The notes under the pieces were generated by a model. That model saw nothing but the letters and a program-made list of their open reading frames with translations. It did no database searches and was not told where the DNA came from. The translations under genes and the position numbers were made by a program. Positions 1 to 9,731 of a stretch of 39,867 nt of DNA are shown here, piece after piece (the stretch's first letter is position 1; each line of letters begins with the position of its first letter). The stretch is taken from the NCBI GenBank assembly GCA_013824085.1, contig PNNF01000020.1, positions 1 through 39,867 on the forward strand, written 5' to 3'. Source of the stretch: Chlorobiaceae bacterium (GTDB lineage: Bacteria; Bacteroidota; Ignavibacteria; Ignavibacteriales; Ignavibacteriaceae).

Positions 1-725
1 GTATCCCAAGGATTTGATACAAATCCACCAGGCAACAGAACTTTATCAGAATATTTTTCTGCTGAATAATTTATCATTTCTATTGGATTCATTCCAAACT
101 GAGCAAGTGTTAAGATTACGAGGAAAGTAGCGCCAGCCAAGAGCAAAACAGCTTTTATTATCTGAACCCAAGTTGTTGCGAGCATACCTCCAAAAAGAAC
201 GTATGAAATCATTACAAATCCAACAACAATAACTGCGATTTCATATGGAAGTCCAAACAGAACAGTGATTAATCCGCCTGCACCAACCATTTGTGCAATC
301 AAATAAAAAACAATAGTCATTAATGAGCCAATAGATGAAGCTATGCGCACAGGTTTTTGCTTTAACCTAAATGCGACAACATCTGCAAAAGTAAATTTCC
401 CCAAATTTCTAAGTGGTTCAGCAACAAGAAACATCACTAATGGCCACCCTACTAAAAATCCAATTGAGTAAACAAGTCCGTCATAACCTTGAAGTGCAAC
501 CATTCCCGCAATACCAAGAAAAGATGCTGCACTCATATAATCACCTGCTAATGCGAGCCCATTCTTAAAGCCCGAAATGCTTCTGTCAGCCGCATAAAAT
601 TCTGTACTAGTTTTTGTTTTTTTTGCTGCCCAATATGTTATCATTAAAGTGAAAGCAACAAAAGCAAAAAATATTATTATCGATGCAAGATTTACTTGCC
701 CTAAAGTTGTATCAATATTTCCCAA
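1..725 (-). CDS. actP: Cation/acetate symporter ActP-like (SSS family), cut by window edge
   Basis: Inner-membrane sodium:solute symporter, probably for acetate or another short carboxylate. About 241 N-terminal residues are visible and the frame runs off the left end of the window. Motifs shared with E. coli ActP include FYAADRSISGFKNGLA, LAGDYMSAASFLGIAG, YSIGFLVGWP, LYN-type helix YLIAQMVGAG and FGGMLATTWVQIIKAVLLL, so the sodium-binding core is recognisable. The start is taken as TTG at 725-723 because AAGGAG lies seven bases upstream; no ATG is as well placed. It follows the DUF485 gene by 36 bp on the same strand, the usual yjcH-actP order. Substrate is inferred from family resemblance only. 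Confidence 0.9.
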   Translation of the reverse strand, partial: MGNIDTTLGQVNLASIIIFFAFVAFTLMITYWAAKKTKTSTEFYAADRSISGFKNGLALAGDYMSAASFLGIAGMVALQGYDGLVYSIGFLVGWPLVMFLVAEPLRNLGKFTFADVVAFRLKQKPVRIASSIGSLMTIVFYLIAQMVGAGGLITVLFGLPYEIAVIVVGFVMISYVLFGGMLATTWVQIIKAVLLLAGATFLVILTLAQFGMNPIEMINYSAEKYSDKVLLPGGFVSNPWD

Positions 726-761
726 AGTAATTCTCCTTAAACTTTCATTAAAAAATCATTT

Positions 762-1076
762 TTATTTTTCAAGAATTTCATTTCGTAATTCCCGAACTGC
801 TTTGTCGTATTTATTGTTTGCCCATCGGATATAAACGCCTGTTAATAACCAAGCGAAAATTATTATACCGATTCCGATAGGTAAACCAATGGTTATGTGT
901 TCACCAATTTTTATCGAATAAAATTCTTTGTAAAAAGCAATGGTGAACATAAAACCGTAATAGACAGCTAGCATAATGAATGTTAGGAGTAGCGATATTG
1001 TGAGACGTTGTTTGACAAGAGATTTGAATTTATCGGAGTTCAATATTTCATGAACGCGATTTTTACTGATTGCCAT
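762..1076 (-). CDS. yjcH: DUF485 small membrane protein (YjcH-like), symporter partner
   Basis: A 104-residue inner-membrane protein with two hydrophobic segments (about residues 27-50 and 62-84) joined by a short loop, and charged ends. Size, topology and the cytoplasmic tail ending in VRELRNEILEK fit DUF485/YjcH, which is typically encoded directly upstream of actP-type symporters. AGGAAA precedes the ATG. The two genes almost certainly form one transcript whose promoter lies in 1077-1362, a spacer shared with the divergent dGTPase gene. The biochemical role of YjcH is not established. Confidence 0.85.
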   Translation of the reverse strand: MAISKNRVHEILNSDKFKSLVKQRLTISLLLTFIMLAVYYGFMFTIAFYKEFYSIKIGEHITIGLPIGIGIIIFAWLLTGVYIRWANNKYDKAVRELRNEILEK

Positions 1077-1362
1077 ATTTTTTCCTTAACAATTTAATAA
1101 TTTTTCTTTCCATATTTTTTGAAAAGTCAATGTATAAATTAGGTTACTTTTATTTTGAAATCAAAAGATTTTATGAAAGAAGTGAGATAAAATTAATTTG
1201 AACACTGCTGGATTTATTCTAATTCAAGTCGATGAAAGCAAACATCTCGATTCTTTAGGGAGATGAAGATTGCAAAACTTTTAATTGAAATTATACTTGC
1301 AATGCATCAAAAAAATATTTCTTAAATTGCTTTTTATTTCACAAAAAATTAGAAACATAAGA

Positions 1363-2631
1363 TTGAAAAATAATTTTTACAATGAGTTTGATATTGCTCG
1401 CATAAAAACGAGTGAGCGAACTGACGATTACAGAACACCATTTCAGATAGACAGAGATAGAATAATTCACTCTTCAGAGTTTCGCAGACTACAAGGAAAA
1501 ACTCAAGTATTTTTACCGGGCGAATATGATTTTTACAGAACTCGACTAACTCATTCAATTGAAGTTGCACAAATTGGAAGATCGATTTGCAATTTTCTAA
1601 AATCAAAAGAAAAGAAAATATTGAATGAAGAATATTTTATTGATCCCGATTTAGTTGAATCGATTTGTCTCGCCCACGATCTCGGTCATCCACCTTTTGG
1701 ACACGCGGGCGAAAGAACATTGAATCAGTTGATGAAAAAATATGGTGGCTTTGAAGGAAATGGACAGACATTGCGTCTCGTTACAAAAGTGTTTTATAGA
1801 GATGACGACCATTACAGAGGCATGAATCCTACTCGTGCGTTCTTAGATGGAATTCTAAAATACAAAGCAACGTTTAGCGATTTTAAAAATCCATATAATC
1901 ATTTTGTTTATGATGATGCTAATCAATACATCACATTTGTGTTTGATAATAAAAGCTACAAACGAAAATTAAATTCTCCCGAAAAGCTAAATGAATTTCA
2001 AAGCATTGAGTGTCAAATTATGGATTGGGCTGACGACACTGCTTATGCGATTAACGATTTAGTAGATAGTATTTCAGGAGGATTTATTACTATTGAAAAA
2101 CTCTCTAAATGGAAAATGACAAAAGATTTATCCGATCATCAAAATTTAATAATTGAAGAAATTATTGATTGGATAAAAACGGGAAAGTATAAATTAAAAT
2201 TTGGGACTAAAATAGGTGAGTTTGTTGCAGCTTGTAGCTTGAAGGAACGTAAAACATTTATGGACAAAGCTACAAATCGTTACAAGTATCAATTAATGAT
2301 TCCGCTCGACATTGTAGAAAAAGTAAAAACATACAAGCGTATCTCCATCGAGCTGGTTTTCCGTTCTGCTGCTCTTCATCAGATTGAATTTAAGGGAGAC
2401 AGTATGATCGAAAAATTATTTAAAATGTTAGAAACCAATTATGTAACTAGACTTGGCAAGTATCAATTGCTCCCAGATTTTAATGACAAATTAATTAGAA
2501 ACGAAAAAGATAAAAAAGCTCGCGCTCGGATGGTGTGCGACTATATTAGCGGTGCGACTGATTCATATGCTTTAAGAATGTATAGAAGAATTTTTGATAC
2601 TGAATATAGTTCACTAACTGATTTAGTTTAA
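1363..2631 (+). CDS. dgt: Deoxyguanosinetriphosphate triphosphohydrolase (HD domain)
   Basis: Cytoplasmic dNTPase that hydrolyses dGTP (or related dNTPs) to the nucleoside and triphosphate. Family signatures are clear: RTPFQIDRDRIIHSSEFRRL, then TRLTHSIEVAQIGRSI (metal-ligand His), the HD pair in CLAHDLGHPPFGHAGE, and MDWADDTAYAINDL carrying the last Asp ligand. The frame is open further upstream, to a TTG at 1285, but that extension encodes a hydrophobic stretch unlike dGTPases. TTG at 1363 gives a family-like N-terminus reading NNFYNEFDIARIKTSERT. Neither has a good ribosome-binding site, so the start is uncertain. Besides nucleotide-pool control, dGTPases can act in phage defence; nothing nearby argues for that role here. 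Confidence 0.88.
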   Translation: MKNNFYNEFDIARIKTSERTDDYRTPFQIDRDRIIHSSEFRRLQGKTQVFLPGEYDFYRTRLTHSIEVAQIGRSICNFLKSKEKKILNEEYFIDPDLVESICLAHDLGHPPFGHAGERTLNQLMKKYGGFEGNGQTLRLVTKVFYRDDDHYRGMNPTRAFLDGILKYKATFSDFKNPYNHFVYDDANQYITFVFDNKSYKRKLNSPEKLNEFQSIECQIMDWADDTAYAINDLVDSISGGFITIEKLSKWKMTKDLSDHQNLIIEEIIDWIKTGKYKLKFGTKIGEFVAACSLKERKTFMDKATNRYKYQLMIPLDIVEKVKTYKRISIELVFRSAALHQIEFKGDSMIEKLFKMLETNYVTRLGKYQLLPDFNDKLIRNEKDKKARARMVCDYISGATDSYALRMYRRIFDTEYSSLTDLV

Positions 2632-2674
2632 CTGAAAATATTTCGCTGAATTATTTGCTTTAAAAATTTCTTTT

Positions 2675-5572
2675 TTAACTTCTTATATCTTCACTAAAGA
2701 GTGCTTTGGTTCTGCTTTTTAATTCTTCAATCTGTTCCAAATATTTTTTTATCAATACAATATTTAGTTCAGATAATTCAATCGGGACTAAAATATTATC
2801 AACAGTAGTTTTATTTTTTTTGTTATTCAATTGATGCAGCAATCGCAGTTGCATCAGATGGTTATAAAATATTTTTAGATTAGAATAAGTCGATGAGTTT
2901 AATTTTCCTATCTTATTCAATTCTTTCAGTCTGCCCAATGTATTTGAAACGCGGAGATTGTATTTTAGCGATAGAACGCGTGACAAATCGACCAGAGGAA
3001 GCAAAAGAAGTTTTATATCAAAAGGGGTTTTGAGCTTATTAACATTGATTGATATCTCTTGGTTCTCAATCTCCTCAGCCAAATAAATAAAAAAATTATT
3101 CGAACTTTTAGTTAAGTGAAAAATATGATTTGTCAATTCGTTCGTTAAATTAATATTTCCAAAAACATGTCTTAAATCAAAAAATATTTTGGAGTCGAGA
3201 ATATCTTTTGGATTAGCATCTGTTATCCAATTTGTGAAATAGCGTTTCCATACTTTCAATGGCTGACACCATTTACTATTTTGAACTGAATTTCCTCCTT
3301 TGCAATGTGCATATCCAAGTGAGTTTAAGTCATTCGATATTTTTATTCCCAACTCTAAAAAATATTTTTGCAATTTTTCTGGCTCTTGATAATCTGTGTC
3401 GTCATAAATTATTAAATTATCTTGATCGCTGAGGAGAGTTTGTTCTTCTCTTCCTTCGCTTCCAAACGTTATGAAAGCAAAGTTGACAGGCGCTACGCCA
3501 ATCTCTTCAATCGCTAATTTTATTACTTTCTCAGTTACTAAATCAGAAATCATCGAAATAAATTTTGTAACAGTTTTTATATTTGCTTCGTTATCGATAA
3601 GCAAATCAATGAAATATTCTAATTCATTTTTATATTTTTTTAGTTGATTAATATTGACTGCATTCTCTGTCTTCTTCACAAAAAACAAAAAATTAGATTG
3701 AGAAGCTCCAATAAGTTTTTCTAAACTAATCAAATGTTTGGTGAACTGATTCCCTTTTTTCACAACCAGATGTTTTGAATTATTATTTCGGAGTTTAACT
3801 AAACAGGAATAAATTGAATCATCAAAATTTGCTGTCTCAATTGGAACGGACATTATCTGATGTGATGGCGTTTCTAATCCCGCATTGCTCTCAAGTGCAA
3901 TTTTGTTGAGATCATTTTCAGTTAGCAGCCCTAAAAATTCACCCTCATTATTTTTTATTATCAACGCATCGGTATTGTGCAAACTCATCAGCCTAAATGA
4001 TTCTGATACAGTTGCAGAATAAATGATTGATGGAACTTCGTAGCTGTATGGTTCAATCGTTTGATTTAAAAATATCACAGAGTTGTAGAGATCAGAATAA
4101 AGTTCTTCCTTCTGACGATCTGTTTCCTTCTGTTCTGTAACATCTTCTATTATTCCTTCAATCGATAGGACTTCATCATTTTTCCCTTTTACTAACACGG
4201 CTGAAACGGCGCACGTAATTTTTGTTCCATTCGATTTTTTGAATTGTGTTATTCTGTTTTTTACTAACTCAGTTTTTTTTATTTCGTCATAAAGTTTGTT
4301 TTGCTCTTTGCTATCAACAAGAAATTCCGAAATTGATTTATTGTATAATAAATTTTCTTTTCCATCAGTTAAAAGTTTAACTAGCGCAGGATTGAATTCT
4401 ATTATTCGTAAATCATTGTCTGCAGTTAATCTGAAAACACCTATAGTAAGTTGATTTGTTACTGCAAAATATTTTTCGCGTGAGTAACCTAACTCTTCTT
4501 CAATCTCTTTATTCTTGCTAATATCTTTTACGCTAAGAATTAATCCATTATTATTTTCGAATGAGATTGGTGAAATATTTACGAAGACATCAATCAATTT
4601 TCCATTAACTTTTTGCAGCTTTGTTTCAATCTGTTTTGAATTATTTTTTATCTCATTCATAAACGCAGCAATTGAGTCGTTAGAGTTAAAATATGTTAAG
4701 CCCGGAAATAGCTTGTTAATATTGACTTCAATCGCATTATCTAAACTATCAATCATCGAAAAAATAGTTTTGTTGAAGTATGATTTTTGATTTTCGAGAA
4801 TCATTATTAATCCTTCACCCGAAGTTTCGACGAGCATTTTAAATTTTTCTCTGGATGCTTTCAATTCATCTTCAGCTTCTTTTTTTCCTTTTTGACTTTT
4901 GTAATTTTGATAAGCGATGTAGAGCAATAAAATTGTGCCGAGTAGCGTTACAAAAATTGAGATGTTTAGAATTTTTGTTTCCAATAAAATTATTTCTTCT
5001 TTCACATCATCCAAATAAATTCCTGTTCCAATTATCCAACCCCAAGGTTCAAATCCTTTTACATATGATAATTTTGGGACGATCTTTGCAGTGTCATCTT
5101 TCCATTGCCACAAATAATCTACAAATCCTTCACCATCTCGCTTCACAACTTCAACTATCTTAACAAACAATTTTTTATGATGCGGGTCTTCAATGTTAGC
5201 TAAATTTTTTCCATCTAAATCTGGTCGATACGGATGAACGATCATTATTGGTTGATAATCAGTCACCCAGAAATAATCTTTATCCTCAATTCCATATCGC
5301 AATTTTTTTACTTGTTCAATTGCTCCCGCCTGTGCTTCGGCTCTGCTCATCTTACCTGATGCTTCTTGTTCTTCCCAACTATTAATCATGCTTACTGTAG
5401 CTTTTGTTAGCTCACGAATTGTTTCTCTTTTTCTCTCCATAATATCAGCCTCAAACTGGGGAATAAGCAGAAGAAAAAGTGAGATAACGAAAAGAGAAAT
5501 TATTAATAAAGTAGGAAGTAGAATTTTTAGATATGCTGTTTTTTGTAATATTGAATCAAGGCGTTTACTCAT
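2675..5572 (-). CDS. Cache-PAS-PAS-CBS-DUF294 sensor / nucleotidyltransferase-like protein
   Basis: A 965-residue multidomain protein. Order: TM helix (about 19-38); periplasmic single Cache_2 domain (about 45-195, with YFWVTDYQPIMIVHP and EPWGWIIGTGIYLDDV); TM helix (about 203-221); PAS (about 240-355); PAS (about 365-478, ending IIEDVTEQK); CBS pair (about 510-622); DUF294 nucleotidyltransferase-like domain (about 640-800, with FGSEGREEQ and SDQDN at 704-719); DUF294_C to the end. GSEGR plus DxD resembles the GlnD/polymerase-beta-type active site, so nucleotidyl transfer is possible but unproven. CBS-DUF294 proteins are often encoded near ActP-type symporters, and here the symporter pair is 1.6 kb away with dgt between. 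Inferred role: sensing an external carboxylate and adjusting uptake or metabolism. AAGG precedes the ATG; no frameshift seen. Confidence 0.85.
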   Translation of the reverse strand: MSKRLDSILQKTAYLKILLPTLLIISLFVISLFLLLIPQFEADIMERKRETIRELTKATVSMINSWEEQEASGKMSRAEAQAGAIEQVKKLRYGIEDKDYFWVTDYQPIMIVHPYRPDLDGKNLANIEDPHHKKLFVKIVEVVKRDGEGFVDYLWQWKDDTAKIVPKLSYVKGFEPWGWIIGTGIYLDDVKEEIILLETKILNISIFVTLLGTILLLYIAYQNYKSQKGKKEAEDELKASREKFKMLVETSGEGLIMILENQKSYFNKTIFSMIDSLDNAIEVNINKLFPGLTYFNSNDSIAAFMNEIKNNSKQIETKLQKVNGKLIDVFVNISPISFENNNGLILSVKDISKNKEIEEELGYSREKYFAVTNQLTIGVFRLTADNDLRIIEFNPALVKLLTDGKENLLYNKSISEFLVDSKEQNKLYDEIKKTELVKNRITQFKKSNGTKITCAVSAVLVKGKNDEVLSIEGIIEDVTEQKETDRQKEELYSDLYNSVIFLNQTIEPYSYEVPSIIYSATVSESFRLMSLHNTDALIIKNNEGEFLGLLTENDLNKIALESNAGLETPSHQIMSVPIETANFDDSIYSCLVKLRNNNSKHLVVKKGNQFTKHLISLEKLIGASQSNFLFFVKKTENAVNINQLKKYKNELEYFIDLLIDNEANIKTVTKFISMISDLVTEKVIKLAIEEIGVAPVNFAFITFGSEGREEQTLLSDQDNLIIYDDTDYQEPEKLQKYFLELGIKISNDLNSLGYAHCKGGNSVQNSKWCQPLKVWKRYFTNWITDANPKDILDSKIFFDLRHVFGNINLTNELTNHIFHLTKSSNNFFIYLAEEIENQEISINVNKLKTPFDIKLLLLPLVDLSRVLSLKYNLRVSNTLGRLKELNKIGKLNSSTYSNLKIFYNHLMQLRLLHQLNNKKNKTTVDNILVPIELSELNIVLIKKYLEQIEELKSRTKALFSEDIRS

Positions 5573-5928
5573 TTTAACCTTCTTGCAATATCGTTTTAGT
5601 TTTTGTCTATGACTTGAAATTATTTTTATTCGTCAACGACTTTTTAATGTTTCAACAATTAATTTTTACACTTATGCTGAACTGGGATAACTAATCTCGA
5701 AAAAAAGTTAATAATTTTTTTCGTGAAATTATTTTATTCACTAAGAAATCTAATACATAACTAGCAAAACCGCAAAGCTAATAAGTATAAATGGCTTTTC
5801 TTCCGGTTCTATTTTGCTTTTAGAAGAGAAACTTTATTGATAGATTAGGAAAGTAAGTTTGATTTTTTTTAACAGGGTTGAATTCGGTTACTCAATAAAT
5901 ATTACTTTTTATTTTTTGGAGAGGTATT
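5573..5928. other. Intergenic spacer between divergent genes
   Basis: About 350 bp of AT-rich DNA between the start of the Cache/DUF294 gene (minus) and the start of the C69 peptidase gene (plus). It must hold promoters for both. I see no convincing -35/-10 pair, operator palindrome, hairpin or small ORF. The only clear signal is the GGAGAGG ribosome-binding site just before 5929. Confidence 0.6.
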
Positions 5929-7746
5929 ATGAAATCTAAAAGTTTAATTATTTTTTTAACGCTAATCTCGGTTCTGTTTCTTAATCGAGAAATAAATTCA
6001 TGTAGCAGTTTATTGGTCACAAAAGGTGCTTCGAAAGATGGCTCAACAATGATCACATACACCGCAGACGCTTTTAATCTATACGGCGAGTTGTATTATT
6101 TCCCTGCTGCCAAATATCCTGAAGGTACGATGCTTGATATTTACGAATGGGATACCGGAAAATTTTTAGGTAAGATTAAACAAGCACGCGAAACTTTTAA
6201 TGTTGTCGGAAATATGAACGAATACCAATTAGTTATTTCTGAATCTACTTTTGGTGGAAGAAAAGAATTGATTGATCCTAAAGGAATTCTTGATTATGGA
6301 AGTTTAATTTACATCACTCTGCAAAGAGCAAAAACAGCACGCGAAGCAATCCAAATTATGACTGATTTAGTTGCTGAATATGGTTACTATAGTTCTGGCG
6401 AATCTTTTTCAATTGCTGATCCACACGAAGTTTGGATGATGGAAATGATTGGTAAAGGTCCAGGAAACAAAGGAGCAAATTGGGTCGCGATTAGAATTCC
6501 TGATGGATACGTTGCGGGACATGCAAATCATTCAAGAATTACAAAATTTGAATTGAACGATCCTGAAAATGTGATTTATTCAAAAGACATTATTCAATTC
6601 GCACGTCAGCAAGGATTTTTCAAAGGCAAAGATTCTGATTTTAGTTTTTCAGATGCTTTCGCTCCGCTTGAATTCAGTTTAGTAAGATTTTGTGATGCAA
6701 GAGTTTGGTCGATGTTTAGAAGAATTAACGCTGACGCTAACAAATATATTGCATACATCCGTGGCGAAAGTCTAGAAAGAATGCCTCTTTACATTAAACC
6801 AGACCGAAAACTTTCTGTCGAAGATGTTATGAGTTTGAAGCGAGATCATTATCAAGGAACAGAATTAGATATGACAATTGGAGTTGCAGCTGGTCCTTAC
6901 AAAATGCCTTATCGCTGGAGACCATTAATTTGGGAACACGAAGGACAACGCTATTTCAACGAACGTCCACTCTCAACACCTCAAACTGCTTTTTCTTTTG
7001 TTAGTCAATCCCGCTCTTGGCTACCAAGAGAAATTGGCGGCGTACTTTGGTGGGGCGTTGACGATACTTACTTCACTGTTTATACACCGCTTTACGCATC
7101 AATGACAAGAATGCCTCCTAACTCTAAACAAGGATTAGGTTCTCTCTCTAAATTTACTTGGGAATCTGCTTTCTGGGTTTTTAATTTCGTAGCAAATTTT
7201 TCTTACCCAAAATACAGCATCATAATTGATGACGTTGTAAAAGTTAGAAATGAATTAGAAGGAACTTTTTTAGCGAGACAAAAAGAAGTTGAAGATAAGG
7301 CATTAGCACTTTCAAAAAGTTCTTCTCGTGAAGCAACCGAGTTCTTGAACAATTATTCTTTAGACATGGCTGCAAAAGCATATAAACGATGGAGAGAATT
7401 AGGTGAATTCCTTATTTTAAAATATGTTGATGGCATTGTAAAAAATGAATACTTCCAGCCCGTCAATGTTGGCTATCCAGACGAATTCAAAGATTTGATG
7501 ATAAAGAATGATGGTGATCGACTTAAGATGAGACAAGTTCCAGGCGAGAATGATTGGAAATTTAATGATATTATCTTAAAAGCGGATAAGCTAGTTTCTG
7601 AGAAAAAATATCAAGATGCAAAAAAATCTTTTGAAAGCGCACTGAAACTTAAACCGAATGAAGTTTATCCAAAAGAACAAATTGAAAAAATAGACGCAAT
7701 CTTAAAAGAGATTGATGGAATTCACGGAAGAGTATTTGCCAAATAA
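5929..7746 (+). CDS. Secreted C69-family dipeptidase
   Basis: Probable exported cysteine dipeptidase of peptidase family C69 (Ntn-hydrolase fold, PepD-like). A signal peptide (residues 1-24) ends exactly before Cys25, which would become the N-terminal catalytic Cys after processing, in the context INSCSSLLVTKGAS. DGSTMITYTADAF, ESTFGGRKEL and FSIADPHEVWMMEMIGKGPG are typical of the family, as is VAGHANHSRI. At 605 residues it is longer than the ~470-residue lactobacillal PepD, in line with larger Bacteroidetes homologues. The last ~60 residues (DAKKSFESALKLKPNEVYPK) look like a single TPR-type helical pair. GGAGAGG lies six bases before the ATG. It is monocistronic and followed by a good terminator. 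Substrate unknown. Confidence 0.85.
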   Translation: MKSKSLIIFLTLISVLFLNREINSCSSLLVTKGASKDGSTMITYTADAFNLYGELYYFPAAKYPEGTMLDIYEWDTGKFLGKIKQARETFNVVGNMNEYQLVISESTFGGRKELIDPKGILDYGSLIYITLQRAKTAREAIQIMTDLVAEYGYYSSGESFSIADPHEVWMMEMIGKGPGNKGANWVAIRIPDGYVAGHANHSRITKFELNDPENVIYSKDIIQFARQQGFFKGKDSDFSFSDAFAPLEFSLVRFCDARVWSMFRRINADANKYIAYIRGESLERMPLYIKPDRKLSVEDVMSLKRDHYQGTELDMTIGVAAGPYKMPYRWRPLIWEHEGQRYFNERPLSTPQTAFSFVSQSRSWLPREIGGVLWWGVDDTYFTVYTPLYASMTRMPPNSKQGLGSLSKFTWESAFWVFNFVANFSYPKYSIIIDDVVKVRNELEGTFLARQKEVEDKALALSKSSSREATEFLNNYSLDMAAKAYKRWRELGEFLILKYVDGIVKNEYFQPVNVGYPDEFKDLMIKNDGDRLKMRQVPGENDWKFNDIILKADKLVSEKKYQDAKKSFESALKLKPNEVYPKEQIEKIDAILKEIDGIHGRVFAK

Positions 7747-7831
7747 TATTTTTTTTGTTTCATATTTTTTTTCTGAAGTAATAATTCAGATAAAAAAGAG
7801 ATTGAAATTATTTATTGCAAGTTGACTTTTT

Positions 7832-7870
7832 AAGAGATGGTAGATATAACAACTGCCATCTCTTTTTTTT
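7832..7870 (+). terminator. Rho-independent terminator after C69 peptidase
   Basis: AAGAGATGGTAG (7832-7843) pairs with CTGCCATCTCTT (7853-7864), a 12-bp stem with one T-G wobble and a 9-base loop, followed by a T-run to 7870. It lies 86 bp after the peptidase stop codon and ends that transcript. Confidence 0.85.
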
Positions 7871-8325
7871 TGTATAAAAATTTTCCCTTCTAAATTTTTT
7901 TATATTCATATTAATATTTTTCTCTCGCTACTTTTTATAAATCAGTCAATGCTTATTGATTCATCATCGAAGTAATTCCAAACAATTTTTTTCATTAGCG
8001 TAATTGAATTTTATTTTTTCTTCTACTAAACTTATTGAAAAAATTCGCTTTATTACCCACAAAAAATTTCCTAAAAAATCAATTAATATTTTTCCGATTA
8101 ATGAATAATTTATGTTAAATTTTCAATGGTGATTATTATTGTATTATTGAAAGTATAATTTGTTTCTTTAGCTATTTGGTAAGTCTTAGAAAAAAACAAA
8201 TTCATTTTTTCAATCGCATGCCTGATAATTGTCCTTCGGTTTTTACTCACATATTTTAGATAACATTTATTACTATTTGCAATGTGCATCACCACTTTAA
8301 GATAAAAAAAATTTAAGGAGAAATT
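7871..8325. other. Long AT-rich intergenic region before MFS gene
   Basis: About 455 bp without a supported gene. A 61-codon minus-strand frame at 8110-8295 has no recognisable domain or ribosome-binding site and is probably chance. A weak hairpin (TCAAT/ATTGA, around 7947-7960) is too short to interpret. The promoter for the OFA transporter should be here, but I could not pick one out. AAGGAG precedes the ATG at 8326. Confidence 0.5.
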
Positions 8326-9555
8326 ATGAATTACTTTTTAACAAGATGGACTGTTCCATTCGCTGGTTTCCTATTTACATTAATGGGTGGCATCGCATAT
8401 GCTTGGGGAGTTTTTGTTGTTCCACTAAAAGAGCAATATGGTTGGACTACCACAGAGGCGACTCTTCCATTTTCAGTCTATCTTTCAATTTTAGCATTTA
8501 GCATGATTCCAGCAGGAAAGTTACAAGACAAATATGGTCCACGAAGAGTTTCAATAGTTGGTGCTGTTCTATTTTTTGTTGCATATAGTTTAGCTTCGTT
8601 CATAGATTCAATCGCATCGGCTTGGTGGTTGGTGATGACTTATGGCGTTATTGCTGGAGTAGCCAGTGGTATTTGTTATGCTTGTGCAATTCCAGCAGCA
8701 CGGAAATGGTTTCCAGATAGACCGGGCTTGGCGATTTCGGTTTCAGTAACAGGCTTCGGATTAGCTGCTCTCTTTTTTGCGCCACTCCTTGCAATACATT
8801 TAATTCCAAATTTTGGAATAGCTCAAACATTTTTCATACTTGGAGTTTTAACTTCATCAGTTGCGATTTTTGCATCTTGGTTAACGAGATTTCCACCTGA
8901 AGGATGGAAGCCAGATAATTGGACACTCGAAGAAGATCCATCAGTGAAAACAACTTTTTTACTTCATGAATCGACGCAAAAAGAAGCTCTAAAAAATCCG
9001 TTAATCTTGGGAATTTGGTTTCCATTTTTCCTTGTAATTTTTGGTGGAATTATGTGCGTTGGACTTATCTCAAAATATGCACAACTAATAATTGGATTAA
9101 CACCAGCGGAAGCAGCAATTGCAATGTCCGTCTTTGCTTTCTTTAATGGATTCGGAAGACCAGTGGCGGGATTCTTGGGCGATAAGTTCGGACCAATGCG
9201 AACAATGATCACAACTTATATTATTCAAACAATAATTTTATTTTCGTTTACTACTTTCGCAGTTTCAATGTTATCACTCTATATTTTTGTTGCATTTATT
9301 GGTTGGAGCTTTGCAGTTACATTAGCACTCTTTCCCGTTGTAACTACAATGAGTTTTGGAATAAAAAACTTGGGAGCAATTTACGGAATTGTTTTTTCAG
9401 CTTTTGGCGCTGCTGCACTACTTGGCCCAATCGTTGGGGCTTTACTATTTGATTTTACTGATAGCTATACATCGTCATTTATGTTAGCAGGAAGTTTATG
9501 CTTTATTGGTTTGATGCTTGTTATTTTTCTAAAAAGAAAATACAAATTTCCTTGA
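8326..9555 (+). CDS. OFA-family MFS transporter (oxalate/formate antiporter-like)
   Basis: Twelve-helix major facilitator of 409 residues in the inner membrane. Family-typical stretches are GGIAYAWGVFVVPLKEQYGW at the first helix, the MFS motif AGKLQDKYGPRRVS in loop 2-3, RKWFPDRPGLAISVSVTGFG in mid-protein and GFLGDKFGPMRT in loop 8-9. This fits the oxalate:formate antiporter (OFA) family, whose members carry small mono- or dicarboxylates; the real substrate cannot be read from sequence. Helix count and length are normal. AAGGAG seven bases upstream supports the ATG. It stands alone: no oxalate or formate enzymes are nearby, and serA starts 176 bp downstream. Confidence 0.87.
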   Translation: MNYFLTRWTVPFAGFLFTLMGGIAYAWGVFVVPLKEQYGWTTTEATLPFSVYLSILAFSMIPAGKLQDKYGPRRVSIVGAVLFFVAYSLASFIDSIASAWWLVMTYGVIAGVASGICYACAIPAARKWFPDRPGLAISVSVTGFGLAALFFAPLLAIHLIPNFGIAQTFFILGVLTSSVAIFASWLTRFPPEGWKPDNWTLEEDPSVKTTFLLHESTQKEALKNPLILGIWFPFFLVIFGGIMCVGLISKYAQLIIGLTPAEAAIAMSVFAFFNGFGRPVAGFLGDKFGPMRTMITTYIIQTIILFSFTTFAVSMLSLYIFVAFIGWSFAVTLALFPVVTTMSFGIKNLGAIYGIVFSAFGAAALLGPIVGALLFDFTDSYTSSFMLAGSLCFIGLMLVIFLKRKYKFP

Positions 9556-9731
9556 CGTTCAATTTTTGTTAAACTTGATTTATCAAAAAAATATTTTATC
9601 AATAAAAATTTAAGGGACTTGTTTTTTTCTTAGTCAAATTTTGAAAAGAAATGTTTGAATAGAAAAAATACTATTGCTTAAATAATTGAATAAAAATAAT
9701 TTTAACAACCACTAAAGAAAAAGTTATTGAA

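Noticed and set aside
1285-1362. Upstream TTG extension of dgt
   Set aside because: It would add a hydrophobic segment not found in dGTPases and lacks a ribosome-binding site; TTG 1363 gives a family-like N-terminus, though the start remains uncertain.
8110-8295. 61-codon minus-strand ORF in the spacer before the OFA gene
   Set aside because: No ribosome-binding site, no domain, low-complexity AT-driven composition, and no operon context.
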